Below, piece by piece: positions 44,951 to 54,282 of a stretch of 64,000 bases of DNA. The position numbers and the translations under genes are program-made. Source of the DNA: an uncultured Bryobacterales bacterium (lineage in GTDB: Bacteria > Acidobacteriota > Terriglobia > Bryobacterales > UBA6623); NCBI GenBank assembly GCA_951813605.1, contig OX638379.1:2118471-2182470 (forward strand), in the 5' to 3' direction. The notes under the pieces were generated by a model. That model worked only from the letters and a program-made list of their open reading frames with translations. It did no database searches and was not told the DNA's origin. Each line of letters begins with the position of its first letter. Position 1 is the first letter of the stretch.

Positions 44951-46026
44951 GTCCGGTACGGAGCTGCCGCATGAGGAAGCTCCCCCACGAATTCCCGTTC
45001 CATGAACTTCCAAAAGGCACGTGCCTTCAGCTGGGGGTCGTCGATCAGCTCGTTGGATTGCCGGACCGCTCCTGCCGCCACACCTGCCTCTTGGAGGGCG
45101 GCCATTGCCTCATCCGCTGATCGCTCTGATGTCCACGTCGCAATGGCATCGTCCAGATCATCGGCCCGGTCGATCCGGTCCGCGAGATTGCCGAACCGGG
45201 CCACAGATTCGCCGATGACTTGGCGCATCCCAGCCCACTGCCTCTCGTTCTGCACTTGGACGACAATCCAGGCCTCGTTTAGACACGGATACGAGCCATG
45301 GGGAGCGGAGTACCGCGACCGATTGCCTAGTCGGGGTGGGGCGCACCCCGTCAAGGCTTGCTCGGCGATGCCGTGCACCCCTAGCGGGAACAAGCATTCC
45401 GAGTGCGACAGGTCGACGAATTGTCCCTGGCCGGTGCGTCTGAGATGCCGCAACGCAACGAGCATGGCTGCCGCGCCGTTCAGGCCCGCTACGGCGTCTC
45501 CGAGTGCGATGTGGACCATGGTAGGCGGCGAGTCCGGGTGGCCGGAGAGGTGCGGGAGGCCCGCCGCCTGCTCGGTCGTCGAACCGTATGCGCGGTAGTC
45601 GCGCCAAGGGCCGGTGGTGCCGAATCCCGGCATCGAGACCATCACGATCTCGGGCTTGACTCGTTTGAATACTTCGTACTCCAAGCCCAGCTTGGGGAGC
45701 ACGCTGGCGGCAAAGTTCTCGATGACCACGTCCGAGATCGCGATCAGCCGCAGCAGCAGATCGCGCCCTCGCCCTCGGGACAGGTCGAGCGTCAAGTCGA
45801 GCTTGTTGCGATTCATGGAATTGAACGGCGGGTGCTTTTCGGCCTCGTTGGCGTCGATCCAGCGCTGGCTGGCCTCCCAGCCCCGGAACCAATCGAACCG
45901 GAGACAGGACTCGACCTTGATGACTTCCGCGCCCATGTCCGCGAGGTGCCGCGTGGCAAGTGGCCCGGCCCACCCCATCGAGAGATCGACGATCCGAAGG
46001 CCCCGCAGGAAGTCCGGACGGCTCAT
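44866..46026 (-). CDS. CaiB/BaiF family III CoA-transferase, frameshifted near the C-terminus
   Basis: 386 residues as read. It has family blocks LRIVDLSMGWAGPLATRHLADMGAEVIKVE (about 10-39), RNKLDLTLDLSRGRG and MVSMPGFGTTGPWRDYRAYG, and the catalytic Asp177 in ALGDAVAGLNG. Enzymes of this family move CoA between organic acids through an aspartyl-CoA thioester in the cytoplasm. The last about 35 residues (from NHSASNGPRRRW) are non-homologous because of a one-base loss in a six-G run; the proper tail lies in another frame. The protein may be unstable or partly active, or the run may be an assembly error. It overlaps the preceding CoA-transferase by ATGA (46026-46023). The substrate acid is unknown. 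Confidence 0.88.
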   Translation of the reverse strand: MSRPDFLRGLRIVDLSMGWAGPLATRHLADMGAEVIKVESCLRFDWFRGWEASQRWIDANEAEKHPPFNSMNRNKLDLTLDLSRGRGRDLLLRLIAISDVVIENFAASVLPKLGLEYEVFKRVKPEIVMVSMPGFGTTGPWRDYRAYGSTTEQAAGLPHLSGHPDSPPTMVHIALGDAVAGLNGAAAMLVALRHLRRTGQGQFVDLSHSECLFPLGVHGIAEQALTGCAPPRLGNRSRYSAPHGSYPCLNEAWIVVQVQNERQWAGMRQVIGESVARFGNLADRIDRADDLDDAIATWTSERSADEAMAALQEAGVAAGAVRQSNELIDDPQLKARAFWKFMEREFVGELPHAAAPYRTGGNHSASNGPRRRWASTIARFWSGCSG

Positions 46027-47174
46027 GTGGACGCCCCCGCTCCGGCCAGTGCAGCGTCCGTGTCGGCTCCAAGTCGGGAGACCCGCCCGCCCCGCTTCGC
46101 CGGAACTTCGTACAGGCGGAACGGAGTCACGGGCAGCTGGACGGCCCCTAGGTCGGGATGCGTGACGGCGGCAAATGCTCCGCGGTCCACGTACTGGTCG
46201 ACATCGAACAACTGCTCCATCGTCGGGACGATGCTGAGCGGAATCCGCATGCTCTGGCCCCTGCGCGCCAGCTCGACGGCGGAGTGCTCCCTGACTCGCG
46301 AAGCGATGAGGGCGTCAAGAATGTCAGCGTCCTCCAATCGCGAGAGACTTTCCCAATACCGTTCGACCCTTGTCAAGCGCTCGAGCCCGAGCAGCCGGCA
46401 GAAGGTCTCCCACTGGCTGGGGGTGAGCGCCGTAACCCCCAGCCAACCGTCACGGCAAGGGTAAATGCCGAGAGGATAGATCGCTCGAAAACGGTTCACT
46501 CCGATGCGAGTGCGGATCGGCTGGCCACTGTACGCTCGCGTGGCCTCGATTTCCGTGAAGCAGATACTGGCCTCGAAAATGGACACGTCGAGATGACTCG
46601 GTCCCCAATTGTTCCCCAACTCGCGAGCCAGGACTTGTCCCATGGCTGCGATGAACGCTGTGAGGCCAGCTGTCATCTGGGCGTGGTATCCCCCCGGAAT
46701 CAGCGGCGGACCGCCGGATTCGCCGAGCCAGTCAATCTGACTGGTAAGGGCTTGGCAGACCCCGTCCGAACCCGCGAAGTTCTTGTAGGGCCCGCCTTGT
46801 CCGAACCATGTGATGGAAAGGAGTACGGCATGCGGGGAGACATCTGCGAGGGTTTCGATTTGCATAGGCCGGCAATCGCCTACGCCGTGATCGATGACCA
46901 GGGACGCTCCGCGAGCCAATGCGCGCAGGTCACGCTGCCTGGCACAGACAACGCTTAGCTTGTTAGCGCTTAGGTAGGCGTGCATCCCGCTTGCTTCCGG
47001 AACCTCGACTCCGGGCGCGAATGGTGGGAGGCGGCGTGTTGGGAATCCCTCGGGCGGCTCGACAAGCACCACCTCGGCCCCGTGATCGGCGAAGAGCTTG
47101 CCGCAGTATCCCGCCGCTATGTGCCCGGACAGGTCGAGGACTCTGATGCCGTCAAGCGCTCCCCCGCTGGTCAT
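46023..47174 (-). CDS. CaiB/BaiF family III CoA-transferase, second subunit lacking the catalytic Asp
   Basis: 383 residues from ATG 47174; the frame is open to a TTG at 47201. Family blocks GIRVLDLSGHIAAGYCGKLFADHGAEVVLVEPP and LSITWFGQGGPYKNFAGSDG are clear. At the position of the catalytic Asp (GDAVAGL in the partner) it has AQMTAGL, so the Asp is replaced by Gln. It is coupled by ATGA to the Asp-containing CoA-transferase. Two-subunit CaiB-type enzymes are known (for example benzylsuccinate CoA-transferase BbsEF), so a heteromer with one non-catalytic subunit is the likely reading. It is divergent from the MFS transporter. Confidence 0.87.
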   Translation of the reverse strand: MTSGGALDGIRVLDLSGHIAAGYCGKLFADHGAEVVLVEPPEGFPTRRLPPFAPGVEVPEASGMHAYLSANKLSVVCARQRDLRALARGASLVIDHGVGDCRPMQIETLADVSPHAVLLSITWFGQGGPYKNFAGSDGVCQALTSQIDWLGESGGPPLIPGGYHAQMTAGLTAFIAAMGQVLARELGNNWGPSHLDVSIFEASICFTEIEATRAYSGQPIRTRIGVNRFRAIYPLGIYPCRDGWLGVTALTPSQWETFCRLLGLERLTRVERYWESLSRLEDADILDALIASRVREHSAVELARRGQSMRIPLSIVPTMEQLFDVDQYVDRGAFAAVTHPDLGAVQLPVTPFRLYEVPAKRGGRVSRLGADTDAALAGAGAST

Positions 47175-47323
47175 CAATTGCAAGCCCTGCGGACCGATCA
47201 ATCCGGCCCGAGGATTTCAACTATGATATGTTCCCGTCACGTGGGCCGCCGTTAGCCGTGGATTGCCCCGAGCGATGCTCTGGTGCCGTGCCTGGCGCAC
47301 TTGCTACGAGAGCGTCCCGGACA

Positions 47324-48568
47324 ATGCATTCCTATTCGACTGCCTCGGCCGGGGCAACCCGCGCCCGGACTCCTTGGCTGCTGGTACTGATCCTCCTAGC
47401 AGTCACCACAACCAGTTACATAGACCGCATCGCGATCTCAGTTCTCGCCCCGACGCTCAGGGACGAGTTCGGCATGACGAACAGCCAGTACGCACTTGTG
47501 GTGAATTGCTTCATGGTCACCTACATGATCATGTACAGCGTCGGTGGACGGCTTGCCGACTTGCTGGGATTCCGGCGGGCCCTGTCGCTGTACGTGATCT
47601 GGTGGTCGATCTCGGGAGCGCTCCACGCCCTTTCCGCCGGGTTTCGATCCTTGGCCGCCTATCGATTTCTTCTAGCGGTGGGCGAAGGCGGCGTCTGGCC
47701 AGCCTCAATGAAGGCGGTCGCTCACGATGTCCGGGGCCCCGTGCGGTCCCTGGCGGTCGGAATTGTCAACTTCGGCAGCAGCCTGGGCTCCGCTCTCGCG
47801 GTGCCGCTGGTGGGATGGCTGGCGTTGACTTGGGGCTGGAGGACTGCGTTCGCCGTAACCGGGCTCATTGGATTCCTGCTACTGCCTTTCTGGATGTCTG
47901 TGACATCCGAGGCCAAGCGGCCCCGGGCGGAGCCTGCGGCAGCAAAGCAGATACCTTGGGTCGGCGTTGTCCGATACCGACAAGCCTGGTCGGCGTTCAT
48001 GGGACGCTTTATCAGCGCGGGCGCATGGGGCTTCTACGCCTTCTGGATACCTGAGTACCTCACACGGGAACGAGGTCTCGACCTTGCCCAGATCGGCCTA
48101 ACGGCTTGGATCCCGTTCGTTGCTTCGGGCATCGGCGACCTCAGCGGCTCCGGCGTGACAGCGTGGCTCATCGCGCGCGGGTGGTCACTGAACCGCGCTC
48201 GCAGGACAGTGCTCTGCACCGCGGCTGCGGCGGCAATGGCGGGCATCGGCGCCGCCTACGCATCGGAATTGTGGGCTGCCATGGCATGCATCAGCGTCGG
48301 GGCACTGGGCTTCAAGATCGTGTCAGTCAACTTCTTGAACTTGCCGGCCGACTTCTTCCCGCCGTCGTACGTAGGGACGGCATTCGGGTTTTCCGGAACA
48401 GGCGGAAGCGCGGGCATCGTGTTGACCAATGCCCTCATCGGCCTGGTGCTGGACATGACCGGCAGCTACTGGGCGGTGCTGCTGGGTGTGAGTCTGATGA
48501 CTCCCTTGTCGGTGGTTGTTGCGTTGCTGCTCGCCAAACGAATCGAACCGGTAAAGGGTATCGCTTGA
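47324..48568 (+). CDS. MFS transporter (anion:cation symporter/ExuT-like)
   Basis: 414-residue major facilitator with about 12 membrane segments. Segment 1 is LVLILLAVTTTSYIDRIAISVLAP with the family's Asp/Arg motif at its end. The loop 2-3 motif is GGRLADLLGFRR, and RFLLAVGEGGVWPASMKAV in segment 4 is typical of hexuronate/phthalate-type organic-anion symporters. The frame is open from 47228; ATG 47324 gives a short polar N-terminus before segment 1. It is divergent from the CoA-transferase operon with 149 bp between, so it may import the acid that operon activates, or a sugar acid (inference). Confidence 0.88.
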   Translation: MHSYSTASAGATRARTPWLLVLILLAVTTTSYIDRIAISVLAPTLRDEFGMTNSQYALVVNCFMVTYMIMYSVGGRLADLLGFRRALSLYVIWWSISGALHALSAGFRSLAAYRFLLAVGEGGVWPASMKAVAHDVRGPVRSLAVGIVNFGSSLGSALAVPLVGWLALTWGWRTAFAVTGLIGFLLLPFWMSVTSEAKRPRAEPAAAKQIPWVGVVRYRQAWSAFMGRFISAGAWGFYAFWIPEYLTRERGLDLAQIGLTAWIPFVASGIGDLSGSGVTAWLIARGWSLNRARRTVLCTAAAAAMAGIGAAYASELWAAMACISVGALGFKIVSVNFLNLPADFFPPSYVGTAFGFSGTGGSAGIVLTNALIGLVLDMTGSYWAVLLGVSLMTPLSVVVALLLAKRIEPVKGIA

Positions 48569-49330
48569 AAGACCGCTACGGCGGAGGGTAACAGTCCACC
48601 ATTGGGCGAACCCAGAACCGGAAACCGTGTCGAACGGTCCCTCTGCCCGGAGCCAGCCGAGCGCCCCGGCATAGCCGGGCAATGACAGCGATTCCGCCCG
48701 GCGCAGAAGATCGGTCGACCGGTCGTAGAGGCGAAAGGCGCGGTTCCTTGCGGAACGCTGAGGCCGCCAGCGGAAGTTGCTGAACTGCTGCGGGGATCTG
48801 GAGTCACCGTACCCAGGCACAAGACATAAGATCTTGCCGGGCCTGGGGGAGCGACTGAATCTGCAGAGCGACCCGAGATGCCGGTTCGTGACAGGCCCGA
48901 GAACGAGCGCGCCGAGTTGGAGGGAAGCGACGACGCCGCTAAGGTCTTCGCGAACCGGCCCGGCTCGATTCGCTGGCAAGACGTTAACTTGCATTTGGGG
49001 CATTTCGTTCCGAAGATTCGACGAGAAGTGGAAGATTTACCTAATCTGGCCGTTCTTTGCAATTCCGACTCTCGTGAGTCTCATAAAGACTTTATTTCAG
49101 ACAAATTACAAGCACCAATCTTTGATGGGACCTTAACGTTCCACATCGGTCTCGTCAAGACAATTCTATAAATGGAGTTGCTTAAGCTTCAGCTTGATTG
49201 CAAGGGAAGGCTTGACTATATCGCGACGACGTCAATCGGCAAGTCTTATGTGCTCCAAGATTCAAAACATCCTTGATCGGCGCATCGGCAGCAAGCTACT
49301 ACTCGCTCGCCAGAATGCCGTTCCCCGCCG
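48569..49330. other. Gene-poor region with AT-rich part
   Basis: 762 bp between the MFS gene and the radical SAM gene. The left part is GC-rich and holds long open frames on the minus strand that run back into the MFS gene, so they look like shadows. The right part (about 49030-49280) is AT-rich. A 97-codon frame at 48878-49171 (+) ends in it but matches nothing I know. No repeat or RNA recognised. Confidence 0.45.
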
Positions 49331-51184
49331 CTAGTCTACGAATGCCATTTCCGGGCCGGACCGCACCGTCTCGGCAGCCTTGATCGCAACTGCCTTCTCG
49401 ACTGGGCTCTCGGTGGCCATGTGGCCCGTCCTCTCGTTGAAGATGACCTGCAGGGGATTCAGGGGCAGGGCGCCGTCGTCACCGATGCGGGACGTACCGT
49501 AGATGTGGAACGGCTGTGCATCGTTAATCCGGGCCAGGTCCTCGAGCTTCTGCTTTCGGTGCTTCGGAATCAGCCTCGGAGGCCGAGCCTTGTTGTTGGG
49601 CTCGCGATCCCAGTTCAGGTGCAAGTGCTTCGAGAGCTTCTCCTCCGACTCTCCCGCGAAACGCATCGCAGGCCACTTGAATACCGGACCGTGCACGTGC
49701 TTCCCACGCAGGTGGTAGAAGATCTTCGTCCCGACCTGGAAATACTTCCTTGAACGTTCGCGCAATTCCCCAAAGTCACGGCTCTGCTTCCAAGCCGTCA
49801 TGATGAACTCCCATTGAAGCTGGGTCAGTTCGCGCGCCTTCATCGCGTGACCGGAGGCCATGCGCGTGTCCTCGAGCGGAGCAAGAATTGAGGGAACATA
49901 CAGTACCTTGTTGTTCTTCAGGCGGTGCAAGAGTTCCAAGGACAGCTTGATGTCGTCGTCAGTCTCGTTCGGCAGGCCCACGATGAACGTGTACACGGGG
50001 AACCAGTTGTTGTCGTTGAGAATGTTCGTGCCCTCGACAACAATCTCCTGCCAGTCCCGGATGTCGAACGGCAGCGATTTGCCCGACATCGTTAGCGCCG
50101 CCAAGCGGGGCGAACCAGTCTCGATGCCAATGAGCGGAGCTAGGAACCGCTTGTCGTGATGCGTCGAATTGCGGTTCTGCAATGCGCTCTTGTCTAGGAG
50201 GATGCTTGATAGGTCCCGGATCAGGCCTGGGTTGACAACAGAAGGCGCTATCGTCGCAGGCGACAGCGGCAAGTAGTCGACGCCGGACTCCTCGGCGATC
50301 GAGCCGTAGAAATTCAGCAGCTGGTGGGAATTGGGGATGTAAAACGGGGCCGACGCTCCGTAAATGAATATGTCCTCGGAAACCGGGAAGATGATTCGGC
50401 CGCCGTTTGACGTGTTGGCACGGACCGTCGCCAGCACATCCGGCATCGGCACCGAGATGCGGGTCTCTAGCGTGGGCGAGCAGAATACACACTGGCGGCC
50501 GCAGCCGCGATTCATCTCGACGATGCCGTATGTCGACCTCTTGCGCGGGATAATGAGGTTCTCGACACTCGGCTCAGGGGCGTTGACGGTGGGCGGCAAC
50601 TCCTGCCCGTCCTCGGCCATCTGGAAGATCTCCAGGATTTTCGATTCCGCCCTGCCGTTAATGATGCAATCAACTCCCAGTCGCTCACGGGATCCGGTCT
50701 CGTCGATCTGCCACGCACCCGCGCCTCCCACGATGATCTTGGGCTTGTGCTCGCAGATGGCCGGATGCAGGTAGACGCGCTCGGACTCAGCTGCATTGAT
50801 AGGGCGCGCGGAGGAGCCGAAGATGTTGGAGTAAACGCCGGTCGAGAATGCCGTCCCGATTGGATTGTGCGCTCCGACACCGACGGCGACCGTGCGCCGC
50901 CCTACAAAGGTGCCTAGGTCGTCTGGATAGCAGACAACTACATCGCCATCGGGATAGTGACGACGCAACAGCTCCTCCGCAACGCGAACCCCGTACGGCA
51001 TCACCTTCGCGCTGCCGTCTTCGTACCTGGGTTGATCGAACTTTCGCTTTTGGAAGAATCTAGGGACAGAATGCGCTGGAGCGGAAGCGTACATCATTTG
51101 CTTCCACGGGCTGAATGCCTGCTCCGTGCTCTGGGTGCCTGGAGCAGTAAGTACGAATTTCACGCCGTCTCTGTGATACGCCAT
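49331..51184 (-). CDS. Radical SAM protein with degenerate cobalamin-binding-like N-terminus
   Basis: 617 residues. The [4Fe-4S]-binding motif is C-G-R-Q-C-V-F-C (Cys228, Cys232, Cys235; CxxxCxxC). Residues about 60-200 resemble the B12-binding Rossmann part of B12-radical SAM enzymes (KIIVGGAGAWQI, GVDCIINGRAE), but no DxHxxG motif is present, so cobalamin may not bind. The radical SAM barrel (about 215-440) includes GIETGSPRLAALTMSGKSLPF and FIVGLPNETDDD. A Lys/Arg-rich C-terminal extension (about 480-617) has no family I recognise. Substrate unknown. It converges on the MFS gene across a 762-bp gap, and a sufE gene lies 111 bp upstream on the same strand, which could support Fe-S assembly. 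Confidence 0.88.
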   Translation of the reverse strand: MAYHRDGVKFVLTAPGTQSTEQAFSPWKQMMYASAPAHSVPRFFQKRKFDQPRYEDGSAKVMPYGVRVAEELLRRHYPDGDVVVCYPDDLGTFVGRRTVAVGVGAHNPIGTAFSTGVYSNIFGSSARPINAAESERVYLHPAICEHKPKIIVGGAGAWQIDETGSRERLGVDCIINGRAESKILEIFQMAEDGQELPPTVNAPEPSVENLIIPRKRSTYGIVEMNRGCGRQCVFCSPTLETRISVPMPDVLATVRANTSNGGRIIFPVSEDIFIYGASAPFYIPNSHQLLNFYGSIAEESGVDYLPLSPATIAPSVVNPGLIRDLSSILLDKSALQNRNSTHHDKRFLAPLIGIETGSPRLAALTMSGKSLPFDIRDWQEIVVEGTNILNDNNWFPVYTFIVGLPNETDDDIKLSLELLHRLKNNKVLYVPSILAPLEDTRMASGHAMKARELTQLQWEFIMTAWKQSRDFGELRERSRKYFQVGTKIFYHLRGKHVHGPVFKWPAMRFAGESEEKLSKHLHLNWDREPNNKARPPRLIPKHRKQKLEDLARINDAQPFHIYGTSRIGDDGALPLNPLQVIFNERTGHMATESPVEKAVAIKAAETVRSGPEMAFVD

Positions 51185-51295
51185 GCCGTGCCAAATCCCC
51201 GCATTCCACGTGGATTCCTAATTGCAATTTGACGTTCGGCGACCTCGGCCGATTCTCATCCGCATCGCAGCGGATCGCGACTGCCGGGCTGTAGC

Positions 51296-51721
51296 CTAGA
51301 CCAAGCAGGCGTTCACAGCGTGTTTCCTGATCGTTCGTATCATGGCGTGCAGGCCGTTCCCGCGAGTAGGGCTGAGGTGCTCCGCGAGACCGATCTCCTC
51401 GATGAAGCCGTGCCCGGCATCCAGAATGGCGCGAGGGGCGAAGCCCGAGTAAGCACGCAACAGGAGGGCTATGAGACCGGAAACGATGGCCGCGTCGCTG
51501 GTCGCCTGCAGGTATAGCTTTCCGTCCCTCTGCTCGGCGCAAAGCCAGACCTGTGCCTGGCAACCCTTAACCTTGTGCTCGTCGGTTTGATAGGCCGCGG
51601 GGAACTTGGGCAGCCTTCGGCCAAGATCGATGATGTGCTGGTACCGGTCCATCCAGTCGTCGAGGAATTCGAACTCGTCGACAATCTCGCGGTGGACTTC
51701 CTGTATGGACTGGCTGTTCAA
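51296..51721 (-). CDS. sufE: SufE family Fe-S assembly sulfur acceptor
   Basis: 141-residue SufE/CsdE-type protein that accepts persulfide sulfur from a cysteine desulfurase. The acceptor Cys is Cys54 in VKGCQAQVWL, the family signature. Other blocks are IIDLGRRLPKFP (30-41) and GLAEHLSPTRGNGLHAMIRTIR. The start appears to be TTG 51721: the frame is closed by a stop about 30 bp upstream and no ATG or GTG lies before the conserved N-terminal helix. It precedes the radical SAM gene on the same strand (111 bp gap). No SufS or SufB is nearby. Confidence 0.9.
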   Translation of the reverse strand: MNSQSIQEVHREIVDEFEFLDDWMDRYQHIIDLGRRLPKFPAAYQTDEHKVKGCQAQVWLCAEQRDGKLYLQATSDAAIVSGLIALLLRAYSGFAPRAILDAGHGFIEEIGLAEHLSPTRGNGLHAMIRTIRKHAVNACLV

Positions 51722-51905
51722 CCCAGAATCACCACACTTGAATCTTACCCGCTAGAGCCACTGCGATGATGCGAGGGAGTAACGACTCGCATTGCTCCTT
51801 GCCCCGGCCGCACGGCGTTCATGCAGGGCAGAAAGCATTCCAGGCGCCCTCGCCGAAGGATGAGAGGCCATTGCACACGGCCCGCTTTGGTACAAGTGGA
51901 GCACC

Positions 51906-53864
51906 GTGCGATTGCCCTTCGGACTCCTTGCAGCCGGCATCCTTGCGCAACTGCCCGCTTCTGACCTCCAGCGAGTGCGCTACAACCACCCGGGCCTGGA
52001 GGTAGATCTCGGCGTCGGATTGTGGGCATGGCCCTTGCCGATGGACTACGACGGCGACGGCGACCTGGACCTGGTCGTCTCCAGTGGCGGCCTTCCCTAC
52101 GAGGGCACCTACTTTTTTGAAAACCCGTCCGATTCGAAGAGCAAGGATCCCATGCCGGTGTTCCGCGCCGGTGTGCGGATCGGCAAATACAGGACTAATG
52201 CTCAGATCTCGCATAACGACAGGCACGTGCCGGTGGTCACGACGCCCGGGGAAAGACACGATCTGTTTCGAGAGCACGGCTTCGGGAAGCCCGCGAAACT
52301 GAGTCTAGAAACCGAAAGGGTCTACGCGTCCAGCGGGCGAATCCGAGCCAAGCAGTGGAAGCTGGCGGACTGGGAGGGAGACGGCGACCTCGACCTCGTG
52401 ATCGGTGTCGGCGACTGGGGGGAATACGGGTGGGATGACGCCTACGACAAAGAAGGCAACTGGACGAATGGACCTCTCCATGGCTACGTTTACCTTGCCT
52501 TGAAGCAAGCCGACGGCAGTTTCGGAAAACCTCGGAAGATCTTCGCCGGCGGAGAGCCGGTGGATGTCTACGGCATGCCAAGTCCGAGCTTGGCGGACTT
52601 CGACTCGGACGGGGACCTTGATCTGATTTGCGGAGAATTCCTTGACGGTTTCACCTATTTCGAGAACATCGGCTCGAGAAACAGCCCTCGGCTTGCTGCG
52701 GGGAGACGGCTCAAAAGCCGGGACTCTCCTTTAGCGATGGACCTGCAGATGATCACCCCCACTGCCGTCGACTGGGACCATGACGGGCATGTTGACTTGA
52801 TCGTGGGAGACGAGGACGGAAGGGTAGCCTTCCTCAGGAATCTCGGGACCCTTGCGGACAGCACCCCGCAGTTCGCCCAGCCGAAGTACTTCCGCCAGCG
52901 GGCCGAGTACGTAAAGTTCGGTGCGCTGGTCACGCCGCAGGGCGTCGACTGGGATGGTGATGGAGACGAGGACATCGTTGCCGGTAACACGGCAGGCTAT
53001 ATCGGCCTGATTGAGAACTTGGGCGGTGACCCGCTGAGATTTGCCGCTCCGCGCCTGCTGCAGGCTGATGGGAAGACCATTCGCATCCAAGCCGGTCCCA
53101 GCGGATCGATCCAGGGACCTTGCGAGGCAAAGTGGGGCTATACGACCGTCGGCGTGGCCGATTGGGACGGGGACGGCCTGCTCGACATTGTTGCGAATTC
53201 GATCTGGGGCCGGATCGTCTGGTTCCGCAACATCGGGGCCAGGGAAATGCCCCGCCTGGCTCCTGCGCGACCGGTGCGGATCGATGGGCAAGCCGGTCCA
53301 ACGAAGCCCGAATGGAACTGGTGGGAACCGGCGCGCACGGAAATGGTCAGCCAGTGGAGGACGCGGCCGGTTCCGATTGACTGGGACCAAGACGGACTCA
53401 TGGACCTCGTCATGCTCGACCACCAGGGTTATCTTGCGTGGTTCCGAAGAGTCCGGCGGAACGGCGAGCTACTGTTGTCGCCTGGCCAGAGGATCTTCGC
53501 GTCCCAGCCCGCCTCGGCCTTCGATAACAAGCACCGGGGTCTCAACGAGGTTCCAGGATTGTTGCGGCTCAACGCCGGAGGAGCGGGAAAGAGCGGTCGT
53601 CGCAAGATCGACCTTTTCGACTGGGACGGAGACGGCAAGCTCGATCTATTGGTCAACAGCGAAAGCGTCGATTGGATGCGAAACCTGGGGGTTCGGAACG
53701 GCCAGACGCTGCTTGCTGATCAAGGGCCTCTCACCGTGACAAAGCTCGCCGGGCACACAACAAGCCCTACGACCGTGGACTGGGACCGTGACGGAAAGCG
53801 CGAGCTTCTGGTCGGAGCTGAGGACGGATTCCTTTATTGGGCGGATCCCGCATCCTACAAATAG
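51906..53864 (+). CDS. FG-GAP/VCBS repeat protein, exported
   Basis: 652-residue protein starting at GTG 51906 with a signal peptide (residues 1 to about 19). It has about nine repeats with calcium-binding-like D-x-D-x-DG-D motifs: DYDGDGDLDLV, DWEGDGDLDLV, DFDSDGDLDLI, DWDHDGHVDLI, DWDGDGDEDIV, DWDGDGLLDIV, DWDQDGLMDLV, DWDGDGKLDLL and DWDRDGKRELL. These are FG-GAP/VCBS blades of an integrin-alpha-like beta-propeller, expected at the cell surface or periplasm, with adhesion or glycan binding as a common role; some related proteins accompany polysaccharide lyases. The molecular function here is unknown. It is divergent from sufE. Confidence 0.9.
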   Translation: MRLPFGLLAAGILAQLPASDLQRVRYNHPGLEVDLGVGLWAWPLPMDYDGDGDLDLVVSSGGLPYEGTYFFENPSDSKSKDPMPVFRAGVRIGKYRTNAQISHNDRHVPVVTTPGERHDLFREHGFGKPAKLSLETERVYASSGRIRAKQWKLADWEGDGDLDLVIGVGDWGEYGWDDAYDKEGNWTNGPLHGYVYLALKQADGSFGKPRKIFAGGEPVDVYGMPSPSLADFDSDGDLDLICGEFLDGFTYFENIGSRNSPRLAAGRRLKSRDSPLAMDLQMITPTAVDWDHDGHVDLIVGDEDGRVAFLRNLGTLADSTPQFAQPKYFRQRAEYVKFGALVTPQGVDWDGDGDEDIVAGNTAGYIGLIENLGGDPLRFAAPRLLQADGKTIRIQAGPSGSIQGPCEAKWGYTTVGVADWDGDGLLDIVANSIWGRIVWFRNIGAREMPRLAPARPVRIDGQAGPTKPEWNWWEPARTEMVSQWRTRPVPIDWDQDGLMDLVMLDHQGYLAWFRRVRRNGELLLSPGQRIFASQPASAFDNKHRGLNEVPGLLRLNAGGAGKSGRRKIDLFDWDGDGKLDLLVNSESVDWMRNLGVRNGQTLLADQGPLTVTKLAGHTTSPTTVDWDRDGKRELLVGAEDGFLYWADPASYK

Positions 53865-54282
53865 GGCTCAAGCGTGGGGCTGTTCTTCAAGCCCCTGGCA
53901 GTTCTCCGACCCTGCTACCGATTCGAATCGGCAGTTCAAAGCCGGCCTGACCTCCAATACATAGAGCAGCTTGCTGTAACCTTTCGGAGCCTCTCGAGTA
54001 GATCGGTCCGTAGCGCATTGGGTCCAGCACGGCGAGACCGCACGGGTCGCGGTTATTCGCAGTGTCCAGAGGCAGTGCAGCAAGCCGTCGCCTCCCGTCA
54101 AACCAACGGCCTGCATTGGATGGCGTCTGGCAAGGCGATGCCGCTTCGCGTCCACGACGCCGGCAGCCGCAGGCAATCGGGTCGCGGCGCTAGTGGAGAG
54201 AATCGAGACTAGTCCACCGAAGTGATACTCTAGCCTATTAAGTCCATTTGCATGAGCGAATGGTTTTTGAAGCCCCTCAACC
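53865..54282. other. Intergenic region with a 14-bp palindrome
   Basis: 418 bp. CCGATTCGAATCGG (53918-53931) is a perfect palindrome 54 bp after the repeat-protein gene; it could be a regulator site or chance. No gene is seen, and there is no identifiable promoter for the kinase gene. Confidence 0.45.

Noticed and set aside
48323-49003. 226-codon minus-strand frame after the MFS gene
   Set aside because: Part of it (RLYDRSTDLLRR) looks protein-like, but it runs into the antisense of the MFS gene and I cannot match it to a family.
53918-53931. CCGATTCGAATCGG as an operator
   Set aside because: Single occurrence, 54 bp downstream of a gene and over 350 bp from the next start; kept only as a note.
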